From Hemileia vastatrix (Eukaryota > Basidiomycota > Pucciniomycetes > Pucciniales > Zaghouaniaceae): 64,000 nt of DNA. The stretch lies in NCBI GenBank assembly GCA_030280995.1, contig JASXTE010000005.1, positions 3,631,001 through 3,695,000 on the forward strand. The letters are read 5' to 3'. Each line of letters begins with the position of its first letter. The first letter of the stretch is position 1. The position numbers and the translations under genes were made by a program. Shown piece by piece: positions 34,801-46,600 of this stretch. The notes beneath the pieces were generated by a model that saw nothing but the letters and a program-made list of their open reading frames with translations, made no database searches and was not told where the DNA came from.

Positions 34801-36127
34801 TGTTATATTAATCGATTTTCAAGATGAAGTCTGGGGTCAGACTGGTTTTTATTTTTTGTTAGTCAAATATTTGTTGACTTTAGAGAGGCCAGAAGATTGT
34901 GTAGACGATGAATGGGTGGCTATCAAGAGGAAGTCATCTACGTTTTACCTATCTGGTCGACGTTTAATGAGGAGGAGGTATCCAAATCCTCAAGTAGTTA
35001 TAACTCAACAGAAGGGGCAAGAATTAGTTTTGAAATCACTGCATGAAGATCTCGGGCATAGAGGCGTTGGAGAAACGTTTAGAAGAATTTCTGATCGATT
35101 TTGGTGGCCTGGCATGAAGATGGCTGTTAAACAGTGGGTTCAGTCATGCGAAGAATGTCAAAGACAAAGTTATTTAAGGCCAAAAGAACCTGGACGCGCG
35201 ACCGGTGAATATACGCTCTTTGGAAGAGTTAGTTTAGATGCCGTTCATATAAAAGAGGGACGGTATAAATATTTAATTGTGGCCAGAGATGATTTATCTG
35301 GTTGGGTAGAGGCAGCGCCTCTTATTAATTTAACTGCCAAAAATGTGGCAGAATTTTTTTTGAATAATTGGGTATATAGGTATGGGGTGATGAAGTTGGT
35401 GACGGTAGATGGAGGTCCTGAATTTGGGACAGAGTTTAAAGAGGCCGTATTGAAAGTTGGATCAAAGGTTAGGGTAGCAACCCCATATTATCCTGAAGCT
35501 GAAGGAATGGTTGAAAGAGGGCATCAAGTTATTAAGGATGCTTTAGTTAAAATGTGTGGGACAAGTGCCGAAAAGTGGAGGCACTATTTACCTTTAGTTT
35601 TATTTGCTGATCGAATCACTGCCAAAAGGACGACCGGATTTTCACCTTATGAACTTGTTTTTGGACAGAAAGCAGTTTTACCGGTTGATTTAGAAGCTGA
35701 ATCATATCTTGGAGTTGACTGGGACACGGTCAAAACTACTGAAGATTTATTGTGTGCAAGAATGATGCAGCTAGAAAAGAAAGAAGAATATTTAGAAAAG
35801 GCATATTCGCAGATGATGAAGATCCGAAATCAATCAGTTAGATATTGGGATGAGCGGTTGGCACATCGATTAAGGAAACCTTTGAACCCAGGAGATATGG
35901 TCCTGGTGTATAATAGGAGTTTGTAAAGTCAGTGGGGAAAGATGTTTGCAGATAGGTGGAATGGACCGTATAAAATCAAGGAGCAAGTTTCCGGCGGTTC
36001 ATATGTGCTAGAAGAGTTGGATGGAGTAGTATTAAAGAAGAGGGTAGCGGCCGATCAAGTGAAACGGTTCTATCCTAGAGGCACCAGGAGTGCCGAAGTC
36101 TTCCTCCGCAATGAGGATAAACTATGA
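31868..36127 (+). CDS. Element B Pol (RT, RNase H, integrase), one internal stop
   Basis: The frame starts at ATG 31868, directly after an in-frame TGA, and is in the +1 frame relative to gag with a 91-nt gap. A TAA at 35924-35926 interrupts an otherwise continuous frame that ends at 36127. Residues about 100-190 hold DLQQEGKLQ-type repeats. RT has LPQGATNSVAVYQ and the catalytic FIDD (about residue 529); RNase H has YLAVDSSQVAAGA; integrase has the HHCC finger (LHEDLGHRG ... SCEECQRQ) and D, D, E residues in SLDAVH, VTVDGGPEF and GMVERGH. I see no DSG/DTG protease motif. The last residues after the stop (WNGPYKIKEQ, RVAADQVKRF) are the usual integrase C-terminal region. Confidence 0.9.
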
Positions 36128-36365
36128 CATTTATGAAATTATATGGACGAACTCCAAAATGAGGATAAACTACAATTTTAATGACTTTTATTAAATTTAT
36201 TCCTCCGCAATGAGGATAAACTATGATATCAATGAAACTTTATGGATTCCTCCGCAATGAGGATAAACTATGATATTAATGAAACTTTATGGATACCTCC
36301 GCAACGAGGATAAACTATGATATTGACAATATTTTATGATGACCTCCGCAACGAGGATAAACTAT

Positions 36366-37480
36366 CTTTTTTTTTATCAAAATACTTTACTATCGTTACA
36401 CTGTATATGGTCAACGAAACTGTGATGAAACTTAACGAAATGCAAGAAGGCCTTCTTTGAAATTTTCAAAAACTTAAAATTCTTAAAATATGGGTGAAGA
36501 TAGTGTTGGGAAATTTTTAAAAATTTATTGGAAGAAGTGTTTACAGGGGAACCTTCTTAATTTAATATTGGCAAGTGTGGGGGTAATTGATGGGCTGGCT
36601 GCTCTATACACAATTGCCCCATAATGTTCGTTTCCAAAATTTTCCCTGTTTCTAGTTGAATCCTGGCTTTGTCTTTTAATTATAGGAAGTCCACTAAGAC
36701 TATAAACTGGAACGAATCAAGAGACACCGCTCTAACGCCGGATTCAAGATTTTTTTATTTTGTTTTTGATTTTTTATGTTAGATTGTGATTTCTTTTCTT
36801 TAATATATATTATGAATTAATGTAAAGGTGATGCTCACTGGTGGTCTCTAATCATTTTTATAAATTGGAGGGAGCCCACCCAGTGATCATCATTATAAAA
36901 ATTATCTTCTAAAAACTTTCATTTATTTTCTTTTCTTTTCAATTTCTCAAAATTGTGTAACCACATCAAGTTGCACTTGGATGTGGGTATGATGTCGAGG
37001 GTACGGCTCATCAAATGGCCGGGGGGCATCTTTTAAAAATTTTATTTTGATAATTCATTTTTTTATTACCTTTTTTATCTTTCTTTAAAATTAAATTTTA
37101 ACTTTTATTTCAAAACTATCTTTTCTAAAATCTTTTATTTTAAATTAAAAAAAAAAAAACAAAACAAAAAAAAAAAAAAAACAAACAAATTTAAATTTAA
37201 AAAAAAAAAAATAATATAAATAAAAATTAAATTAAATTAAAATAAAAATAAAAATAATAATAAAAAATAAAAATAAAAATAAAATAAATAATAAATAATA
37301 AAATAATGAAATAAAAAAAAAAAAATTAAAATTAAAATTAATTAATTAAATCAAAATTATTATTATATTTCTTAGTTTTGTTTTTTTTAGTTTTCATTCT
37401 TTAGTTTTATTCATTTAGTTTAGACAGGAAACAGGGTCTAGGGAAACTCAATACCTATGGGATTTTACTTCAAGACAGCT
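36366..37480 (+). other. Element B non-coding region with inverted repeats and A-rich tract
   Basis: No coding frame. It holds an imperfect inverted repeat (GTGATGCTCACTGGTGG near 36829 against CCACCCAGTGATCATCA near 36888), a second hairpin near 36961-36986 (CACATCAAGT / ACTTGGATGTG), and a 230-bp run of A-rich simple sequence (37140-37370). One hairpin-tail motif (36688) lies within. Confidence 0.65.
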
Positions 37481-38407
37481 GTTAGTCCTCCAAGACTTTA
37501 AACTGGCTACTGTTCAAGACGTTCTTTAAGGTTTATTTTATACGTATTTTGGATCTTCTAGTCCTCCAAGACGTTAAACTGGCTACTTTTCAAGACGTTC
37601 TTTAAGGTTTTTTATACCTATTTTGGATCTGTTAGTCCTCCAAGACTTTAAACTGGCTTCTGTTCAAGACGTTCTTTAAGGTTTTTATACATATTTTGGA
37701 TCTTTTAGTCCTCCAAGACTTTAAACTGGCTACTGTTCAAGACTTTCCTTAAGGTTTTATACAAATTTTGGAGCTGTTAGTCCTCCAAGACTTTAAACTG
37801 GCTAATTTTCAAGACGGTCATTAAAGATTTTATATTGGAGCTGTTAGTCCTTCAAGACTTTAAACTGAAATTAAAAGACGTTCAAGATTCTATGGATATT
37901 TTCGGAGACGGTTTTCTTTTTATATAAATCAAATGTTAGGTCCACCAAGACCTTAAACTGGACTGTTATCAAGCTGTTGGGTCCACCATGACCTTAAACT
38001 GGATTTCTTATTGATTAAATGTTTGGTCCACCATGACTTTAAACTGGTAGTTCATTCATTGTTTAGTCCACTATGACTTTAAACTGGAAAATTAATATCT
38101 GCAGGATAATTCAACATTCATTGGACCACTATGGCCTTATACTGGATTACTTGTCGATCAAATGTTTGGTCCACTATGATATTAAACTGGATTATCAAAT
38201 TTATTCAATCTTTGGTCAAGCCTAGGCCTTACTTAGGAATATATCAAGATATTTATGCACTTAAACGATCTTTGGTCCACCAAGACCATAAACTGGCAAT
38301 CGATTATATGTTTGGTCCACCAAGACTTTAAACTGGAATGTCAATCTTGTTTGGATAACTCAATTCAATCTTTTAATTTATCACTGTCCACTAAGACTCT
38401 AAACTGG

Positions 38408-38997
38408 TTATTCAATTATTTCTGGAATTGGGTGTTAATAAGCTTTAGGAGGCTAAAATTTTAGGTGGTAATGATGCTAAAGAAAGCATAATGGTTAATT
38501 AGGTGAAATTTGTGGCGCTTTAACATGGTCTAAAGTTAATATTATTATTGGAAGCCTGGCAAAAGTATTTTATGGGTTTGCTGTATAGCAAAGTTTGAAA
38601 ATTGTGATGAAGGAATCAGAAGTTAGGATGGTAGTTGGATTTTAGGGAATGATTTTTTTTAGTGCCTCATAGTTAGGCCATTTTTTTTTGGTGTGAAGCT
38701 TGGAGGACCTTATGGCGAGATTGGAATCATAGAATTCGGCTCAGTGGGGGGCCCTATGAGGTTGGAATCAGGAGTATTCGGCTCATAGGAAGATCCACTC
38801 TCTCAATGCTGTGACAAGAAGGAAGACTGGTATATGGGAGTCTGAAGGGATTCAAACCTTGCTCTCAGTAGTGGAATCATCACAAGATTTATATTATTTT
38901 ATTTTATGTTATATCAGGCCAGAGAAGAAAGAAAACATCATTTATGTTGAAAGTTTAAGAAGACCAAGCAAAAACAAAATTTTATCAAGTTACACTG
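38408..38997 (+). other. Element B non-coding stretch before the antisense gene
   Basis: No credible frame on either strand. A partly repeated text around GGAATCATAGAATTCGGCTC (38728) and GGAATCAGGAGTATTCGGCTC (38765) is seen. It may hold the 3' untranslated region of the antisense gene at 38998-39690. Confidence 0.5.
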
Positions 38998-39690
38998 TTA
39001 GAAAAGATAATTTCTTTGAAATTGTTCAACATCATTATCAAAGCTTTGCATTAAAATTCTTCTTTTCATGAGGTCTTCATGGTTATTAGCTGGAGTTTCT
39101 TGAAAATAGGCCAGCATTTTTCGTTTCAACTCATTATTAAAGTCAAGAAAAAGATAGCGATGAAAATTTGGGTAATGATTGATATAGTCCGTCTTCACTC
39201 TACCAACATCATCAGTGTTGGTTATTTCGACAGCTAGAAGTTCAAATATGTTATTAAGTCATAGGTTTAGTCAATTTTGATTAAAAGTTTTTTTTAGTAA
39301 GATAAATAGGGTCTTACATTTAGAGCCAGGAAACATAGTCTCAGCAAAGTTAGTTGGGGGAACTGGCGCTATAGGATTAGGATCTTGTGAAGGCAAAATT
39401 AGGCCGGGATCCGTTGATGAAGATTGAACTTTTGAAGCTGTTTTTGATCTTATTCGTTTTAAGAAGACAGGAATTTTGGATCGCTTTTTAGAAGTTGAGG
39501 GATCAGGGAGAGCTGCTGGTCCTAAATATACGTTTGTTTTAGAAGGAACTATTGGCCGGTTGCATTTGACTTTTTTCACACATAATAAGTCGCAAGCTGT
39601 TCTGCCAGGAAGATTAGGGTTGGACATTAAACAAGGTACCTGGTATCGAGCGCAGAGTTCACATGGAGCGACAAGTTCTTTGGAAGACAT
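38998..39690 (-). CDS. Antisense Zn2Cys6-like gene of element B
   Basis: Antisense to gag-pol, between pol and the 3' LTR, with its ATG 124 bp from the LTR edge. Exon 1 is 39690-39318, exon 2 is 39233-38998. The 84-nt intron has donor GTAAGA, acceptor TTCTAG and a CTAAAC branch-like text; the join keeps frame and gives 202 residues without stops. Residues about 10-44 hold six cysteines, PCELCARYQVPC then TACDLLCVKKVKCN, spacing CX2CX6CX12CX3CX5C, one step from the fungal Zn(II)2Cys6 consensus. A basic stretch (KKRSKIPVFLKRIRSK) follows, then a Pro/Ser linker and a charged helical C terminus. A DNA-binding role is inference; a retroelement-captured regulator is the favoured reading. Confidence 0.7.
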
Positions 39691-39800
39691 ATTAATGAAG
39701 ATGAATTTTATAGTTGATTAAAGAAGATGGTGGTTGAAGGTTAAAGATGAATATTGTGTTCAACCACTTATGCAAAGTTTTAAGAATGGGGACATTCTCA

Positions 39801-39813
39801 ATTGGAGGGAGGA
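39801..39813 (+). other. Polypurine tract of element B
   Basis: ATTGGAGGGAGGA directly abuts the 3' LTR start at 39814, the expected plus-strand primer position. Confidence 0.7.
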
Positions 39814-40935
39814 TGTGGTAGCCTAAAGTTTAGTATGGCACCTAAATATGTAAATGGAGTTATTACGGCGTGCAAGATTGGCGTTATTATTTTTTTAAAG
39901 GGTTTTATTTAATTTATTTGAGTTTTAAATATGAAGAAATTGGTCACGAGCGAATGCCTACACGAAAACAATTTATTTTACGGAGAAAACTTATTTTTAC
40001 GAACTGAAAAATTTATAAGTATTAAGTCGAGTCACTCAAGAACCTTGGGAAATTTTCCCAGAATTTTTACTATTTTTCTTATATTTTTAAATGAATTTTA
40101 AAGTTTTATAGGAATATTTACGTTTTCAAAAATTACTTAACTTTGATGAATTTTCACAGGGTAATTAGAGCTGCGCAGACTACGAAAATTAGTTTGGTAG
40201 GTAAAGGGGAAGTAGCTCTATTATGTGTAATTTTTCTAGATTTTTTATTATGGTTTTAAGGTTCTAAATTGAGTCCGGAAGTCCGGACGGACTCCGTTTC
40301 GACTCCGTACGGACTCCGCTTTGACTCCGTACGGGCTCCGGATTGACTCTGGAAGAGCTCTGGAGGGAAAAACTTAGGCACGTGACTAGGAATACTTAAG
40401 CGCTTCTCAAACTCGAAATTGAGAAGGGGGGACACATCATACAGCTTAATCATTGACCACCACAGTCTCATTTTTTATTACTCAACAAATTAAAATAACT
40501 TGTAATACCCTTATAACATTATTATTTTTTTTACATAACATCTTAGAAATACAATTCAACAGTTTAAATAAAACTTCATACAGGGTATCTTTAGAAAGGT
40601 CTTCGTCGCTGGGACTTGATTATTGCTGTCTCATATAAATTTAAAATATTATAAAAACATAAAAGTCAATCTTTACAGATCTTTCACTGGTACACCTTAA
40701 TTGTTGTTATCAGTATTTCTTTCTCAACAGCCACTTTCATTAAATCTCAATAAGCGTTAATTATTTTAGAGTTTCATTATTTTTATCAATCAGATTCAAG
40801 TAGATTGGTTAGCTTAGTGATTTAGAATTCCCATTTTGTTATTTTTATTGGAAGGACGGAGTTTTCAGCTAAATCCACATATCTCCTCCGGATTCTGCTT
40901 ACAGCAAGGCGACTGTAAGAGTTTACCTTACCATA
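39814..40935 (+). mobile_element. 3' LTR of element B
   Basis: TGTGGTAGCC to TTACCATA, 1122 bp, nearly identical to the 5' LTR. Differences seen include one shorter minisatellite and about seven base changes. It is followed by CCAT, the second copy of the target duplication. Read in antisense it lies just upstream of the antisense gene. Confidence 0.93.
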
Positions 40936-43327
40936 CCATCTGTGTAAAGTTTTCCAAATAATGGATGAGATAAATATGACACTTGCTTTGAAGAAATGTA
41001 AATTTGGTTTCCATTCTTTAAAAGTTCTTGGTCATGTTGTGTCAGGCTTACAGATATGTGTTGACCAAAACAAAGTGGCAGCCATACAACAGGTGAAGGC
41101 TCCTAATATAGTTAGAGAGCTACAGAGTTTTTTGGGAATGTGTGGATACTATAGACAGTATATTAAAAATTACCAAGTCATAGCTTTACCACTTACCCAA
41201 TTAACTAGAAAGGATGTTGCTTTTGTCTGGAATAGTGAAAGACAAAGGGCCTTTGACACTATGAAACACTGTTTGATGTTAGCACCTATTCTTGCTTTAC
41301 CTGACTTTAATCAGCCATTTGTTTTATATACTGGTGCCAGCTTTATTGGTCTGGGTGCTGCCCTCCATCAAAAACAAGTGATGAATGATAAAGTATCAGA
41401 AGTAGTAATTTGTTATATTTCAAGAACTTTGAGAAATAGTGAATTGAAATATGGTGCTACTCAATTGGAATGCTTAGCTGTAGTGTGGGCTCTAGAAAAG
41501 TTACATTATTACCTAGATGACCAGAAATTTGAACTTGTCACTGACTGCAGTGCAGTTAAATCCCTTTTAAACTTGAAAACACCTAACAGACATATGTTCA
41601 GATGGCAGTTAGCTGTTCAAGAATACAGAGGGAGAATGAAAATTATTCATAGGGCTGGTATTTTTCACTCAAATGTGGATATGTTATCAAGGTTACCTTT
41701 ACCAAATGATGACTCTAATCCTGCTTATGATCCTCAGGATGAAATCATTCATATTCATGGGATATATGTGGTTGATATGGAGGAAGAGCTATTACAGCTT
41801 ATTCTGGATTCATATGATAAGGACACTGACTTGAAAAAGTTATGCACCATATTAAATGATCCAAAACATGCTTCAATACAAGAATTAATTAAAACCCTCC
41901 CACCAAAGTACCAAAAGGCTTTGGAGAAAGGTAAATTTTCAATTGATGAAGGATATCTATATTATAGAAGAAAGTTGAGTAATGTCATTGTTATTCCTCC
42001 TTCTATGAAAAAAATAATCTTGAAAATTTGTCATGATGACATATTAGCTGGACATTTTGATCTTGAAAAAACAATGATCAGATTTAAAAACACTGCTTGG
42101 TGGGTTAATATGTCTGAAGACACCAAATTATATGTTGAATCTTGTGATCCTTTCCAAAAATCAAAAAGATTGACTGGTAAGAGAGCTGGATTAATGGAAC
42201 ATATTGAACATCCTGATGCACCATGGCAGATAATAAACATGGATTTTGTAACAGGATTACCTATTGCTGGAAAAGACAGCTACAACTCTTGTTGGGTTAT
42301 TGTGTACAGATTCACCAAAATGTGTAAATTTATCCCTACTCACAAGGATGTTTCCACCAAGGAATTAGCTTTCTTATGGTGGTCTCATATGTTTAATACT
42401 GCTGGTTTTCCTAAAGCCATAATCTCTGACAGAGACCCTAAATTTACTTCTGAATTTTGGATGTCTCTGATGGATGTTTGTGGTTGTGATCTGAAACTAT
42501 CTACTTCCCATCACCCTCAGAGTGATGGATTAGCTGAAAGAATGATTCAGACTCTAGAGGACATGATAAGAAGGTACTGTTCTTTTGGCCTTGAGTATAA
42601 AGACAATGACAGATTCACTCATGATTGAGTTAACTTACTTCCTGAGTTGGAATTTGCTTATAATAGCACTGTTCATTCTGTTACTCAAAGAAAGCCTTAT
42701 GAACTCTGGCATGGATATGTTCTAAATAATTCTGCCCAAATTCTCAATAATAAAATACCTAAATTGGATTTACATCCTGGTGTAAAATCCTTTCTTCAAA
42801 TGAAACAACTTTGCAGAAGTCATGCTCAAAAATTTATTGAAAAATCATTTGAATATGAGAAGAAGAGATGGGACAAATCCCATAAAGAATACACTTTTAA
42901 GAAGGGTGATGAGGTGTTGATTTCTACAGTCCACTTCAATCTACAAGGTAATAACAAATTGAAAGACCCATTTGTTGGTCCTTTTGTTGTAAGAGGAATG
43001 GTTGGTGATAATGCAGTTGAAGCTATTTTTTATTCTACATATGACAGAAAACATTCTGTTTTTCCAATATCTCTCTTAAAGCCTTATACATCCAATAGTG
43101 ATTTGTTTCCCAAAAGGAGGGGAAGACCAAAAAAGACCCCTAATGAAATCACTGAGACAGCAGAAATTGATAAAATAATAAATGACAGAATAGTTACTGC
43201 TGAAAGGGGTACAGAATACTTATTGAGTTTCAAGAATAAATCTTCTGAATATGATTCTTGGATACCTGGGAAGGAAATATCTAATCTTTCTACTCTACTA
43301 AAGAAATATAATAAGAAAAAATCATAG
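40936..43327 (+). pseudogene. Family A gag-pol, 3' part of copy A1
   Basis: Continues the RT interrupted at 29276. It holds the end of RT (KKCKFGFHSLKVLGHVVSG), RNase H, integrase, AT-hook and chromodomain. A TGA at 42626-42628 replaces the TGG found in A2 (HDWVNLLPELEFAYN); A3 has the same TGA. RNase H reads LYTGASF where the family has DAS; the integrase finger ends CDPF instead of CxxC. The C terminus has RRGRPKKT (about 43115) and a chromodomain (IDKIINDRIV ... EYLLSFKNKSSEYDSWIPG). Confidence 0.9.
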
Positions 43328-43359
43328 CATTTTTTTATTGTTTTTTTAGAGTGAGGGAG

Positions 43360-43672
43360 TGTCAGACAGGCTACTAGCCTTACCCAGTAAAATAATTAAT
43401 TATCTTACTGAGATGAAGCCACACCTTTTAATCTTTATTAATAATGAATTATTTACAAACTACTTATGAATAACTTACAACTAACTAGCTAAGTACAATA
43501 ATTAATGTAAATAATTAATAAGAAATAAGTAACTGTCACATACATTTTTACTCCCAAACACCGTGCTCAATAATACAGATGAGAGGGAATAAAATTAGTA
43601 TTAAAAATATAAAAATATAAAAAGAAGAAAACTTTTCAAATTCCTTTATTTAGATTTTGTTGAATCAATATT
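43360..43672 (+). mobile_element. Truncated LTR between A1 and A2
   Basis: Starts TGTCAGACAGGC after the purine tract AGAGTGAGGGAG and follows LTR A for about 313 bp. It then joins directly to pol sequence at CCCCCAAAAAATT, equivalent to A1 position 28488. The deletion removed the rest of the LTR, the leader, gag and protease; the junction shows only a few bases of shared text. Confidence 0.88.
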
Positions 43673-46600
43673 TCCCCCAAAAAATTATTAAAACTAGAAT
43701 TGAACACATGTAATTCTGTGGTTGAATATAAAGGAAGATCTACAAAAGAAATTCATAACCTTATGTCTGAAATTGACAATGCCTCTTTAGGAGAACAACT
43801 TTCTGGTAAGGATAAAGATTCCATTATTAACTTGATAAAGTCTTTTCCTATGGCCTTTGCTCATGGGTCACATAAACTGGGATTAGTTAAAGAAGAAATG
43901 AAACTTTCATTGTCTTGTCCATTAACTGATATACCACCTAGTTTTAAGAAGAAGCCTTATCCTGCTTCTCCCACAAAGAGAAAAGATATTGAAGACAATA
44001 TCTCTACCCTTTTAAAAATGAATATTATTGAAAAGGTAGTTGAAACACCTAAATATTGTGTTATCTCACCTGTCCTAATTTCTCATGAGAAAGATAAAGC
44101 CAGGTTATGTGGTGATTATAGAGCACTAAATACTTATACTGTTGATGATATCTATCCATTTCCTAGAATTAACTCTATACATGCTACCTTACAGGGTGCT
44201 AAATATATCAGCTGTTTGGATGGACATAAGGGATATCACCAGGTACCTGTTGAGAAAAATTCTCAGAATTTTCTGATGATTACTACTCATATGGGTATTT
44301 ATAAGTATGTTAGGATGCCATTTGGCCCTAAAAATGCCCCTTCAGTTTTTCAAAAAGTCATGGATAACACATTCCATCAGGAGATAATTGAAGGATGGCT
44401 GATGGTTTATATTGATGATATCATTATATTCTCACAAACATTTGAGGACCATCTTAACCACCTGTGTAAAGTGTTCCAAAAAATGGATGAGATAAATATG
44501 ACACTTTCTTTGAAGAAATGTAAATTTGGTTTCCATTCTTTAAAAGTTCTTGGTCATGTTGTTTCAGGCTTACAGATATGTGTTGACCAAAACAAAGTGG
44601 CAGCCATACAACAGGTGAAGGCTCCTAATATAGTTAGAGAGATACAGAGTTTTTTGGGAATGTGTGGATACTATAGACAGTATATTAAAAATTACCAAGT
44701 CATAGCTTTACCACTTACCCAATTAACTAGAAAGGATGTTGCTTTTGTCTGGAATAGTGAAAGACAAAGGGCCTTTGACACTATGAAACACTGTTTGATG
44801 TCAGCACCTATTCTTGCTTTACCTGACTTTAATCAGCCATTTGTTTTATATACTGGTGCCAGCTTTATTGGTCTGGGTGCTGCCCTCCATCAAAAACAAG
44901 TGATGAATGATAAAGTATCAGAAGTAGTAATTTGTTATATTTCAAGAACTTTGAGAAATAGTGAATTGAAATATGGTGCTACTCAATTGGAATGCTTAGC
45001 TGTAGTGTGGGCTCTAGAAAAGTTACATTATTACCTAGATGACCAGAAATTTGAACTTGTCACTGACTGCAGTGCAGTTAAATCCCTTTTAAACTTGAAA
45101 ACACCTAACAGACATATGTTCAGATGGCAGTTAGCTGTTCAAGAATACAGAGGGAGAATGAAAATTATTCATAGGGCTGGTATTGTTCACTCAAATGTGG
45201 ATATGTTATCAAGGTTACCTTTACCAAATGATGACTCTAATCCTGCTTATGATCCTCAGGATGAAATCATTCATATTCATGGGATATATGTGGTTGATAT
45301 GGAGGAAGAGCTATTACAGATTATTCTGGATTCATATGATAAGGACACTGACTTGAAAAAGTTATGCACCATATTAAATGATCCAAAAAATGCTTCAATA
45401 CAAGCATTAATTAAATCCCTACCACCAAAGTACCAAAAGGCTTTGGAGAAAGGTAAATTTTCAATTGATGAAGGATATCTATATTATAGAAGGAAGTTGA
45501 GTAATGTCATTGTTATTCCTCCTTCTATGAAAGAAAAAATCTTGAAAATTTGTCATGATGACATATTAGCTGGACATTTTGATCTTGAAAAAACAATGAT
45601 CAGATTTAAAAACACTGCTTGGTGGGTTAATATGTCTGAAGACACCAAATTATATGGTGAATCTTGTGATTCTTTCCAAAAATCAAAAAGATTGACTGGT
45701 AAGAGAGCTGGATTAATGCAACATATTGAACATCCTGATGCACCATGGCAGATAATAAACATGGATTTTGTAAGAGGATTACCTATTGCTGGAAAAGAAA
45801 GTTACAACTCTTGTTGGGTTATTGTGGACAGATTCACCAAAATGTGTAAATTTATCCCTACTCACAAGGATGTTTCCACTAAGGAATTAGCTTTCTTATG
45901 GTGGTCTCATATGTATAATACTGCTGGTTTTCCTAAAGCCATAATCTCTGACAGAGACCCTAAATTTACTTCTGAATTTTGGATGTCTCTGATGGATGTT
46001 TGTGGTAGTGATCTGAAACTATCTACTTCCCATCACCCTCAGAGTGATCGATTAGCTGAAAGAATGATTCAGACTCTAGAGGACATGATAAGAAGGTACT
46101 GTGCTTTTGGCCTTGAGTATAAAGACAATGAAAGATTCACTCATGATTGGGTTAACTTACTTCCTGAGTTGGAATTTGCTTATAATAGCACTGTTCATTC
46201 TGTTACTCAAAGAAAGCCTTATGAACTCTGGCTTGGATATTTTCCAAATACTCCTGCCCAAATTCTCAATAATAAAATACCTAAATTGGATATACATCCT
46301 GGTGTAAAATCTTTTCTTCAAATGCAACAACTTTGCAGAAGTCATGCTCAAAAATGTATTGAAAAATCATTTGAATATGAAAAGAAGAGATGGGACAGAT
46401 CCCATAAAGAATACACTTTTAAGAAGGGTGATGAGGTGTTGATTTCTACAGTCCACTTCAATCTACAAGGTAATAACAAATTGAAAGACCCATTTGTTGG
46501 TCCTTTTGTTGTAAGAGGAATGGTTGGTGATAATGCAGTTGAAGCTATTTTTTATTCTACATATGACAGAAAACATTCTGTTTTTCCAATATCTCTCTTA

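Larger units (their letters stand above)
31779..38407 (+). repeat. Dispersed hairpin-tail motif family of element B
   Basis: About 29 copies of a 22-24 nt motif: a 3-5 bp stem, a 6-nt loop (mostly CNNCAA, CGCAAT or CACTAA) and the tail TTAAACTGG or ATAAACTA. Starts: 31779, 32146, 32251, 32296, 32401, 34401, 34459, 36102, 36151, 36201, 36248, 36295, 36342, 36688, 37484, 37560, 37634, 37707, 37779, 37846, 37938, 37980, 38025, 38065, 38122, 38168, 38274, 38314, 38385. Stems vary together: CCTC/GAGG, ACCTC/GAGGT, TCCTC/GAGGA, AGTC/GACT, GGTC/GACC, AGGTC/GACCT. Seven to eight copies lie inside pol; the rest are non-coding. Confidence 0.88.
29277..40935 (+). mobile_element. Full-length Ty3 element B, nested in A1
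   Basis: Complete LTR retrotransposon with LTRs at 29277-30419 and 39814-40935, and the target duplication CCAT at 29273-29276 and 40936-40939 inside the RT gene of A1. The two LTRs are nearly identical apart from one minisatellite length change and a handful of substitutions, so insertion is recent. It carries gag, pol, about 29 hairpin-tail motifs and an antisense spliced gene. Pol is of the basidiomycete clade with a FIDD polymerase box. Confidence 0.95.

Noticed and set aside
37484..38407. Regularly repeated short motif resembling a CRISPR array
   Set aside because: Spacing is irregular, stems vary between copies, the motif also lies inside pol, and the context is a fungal retrotransposon.
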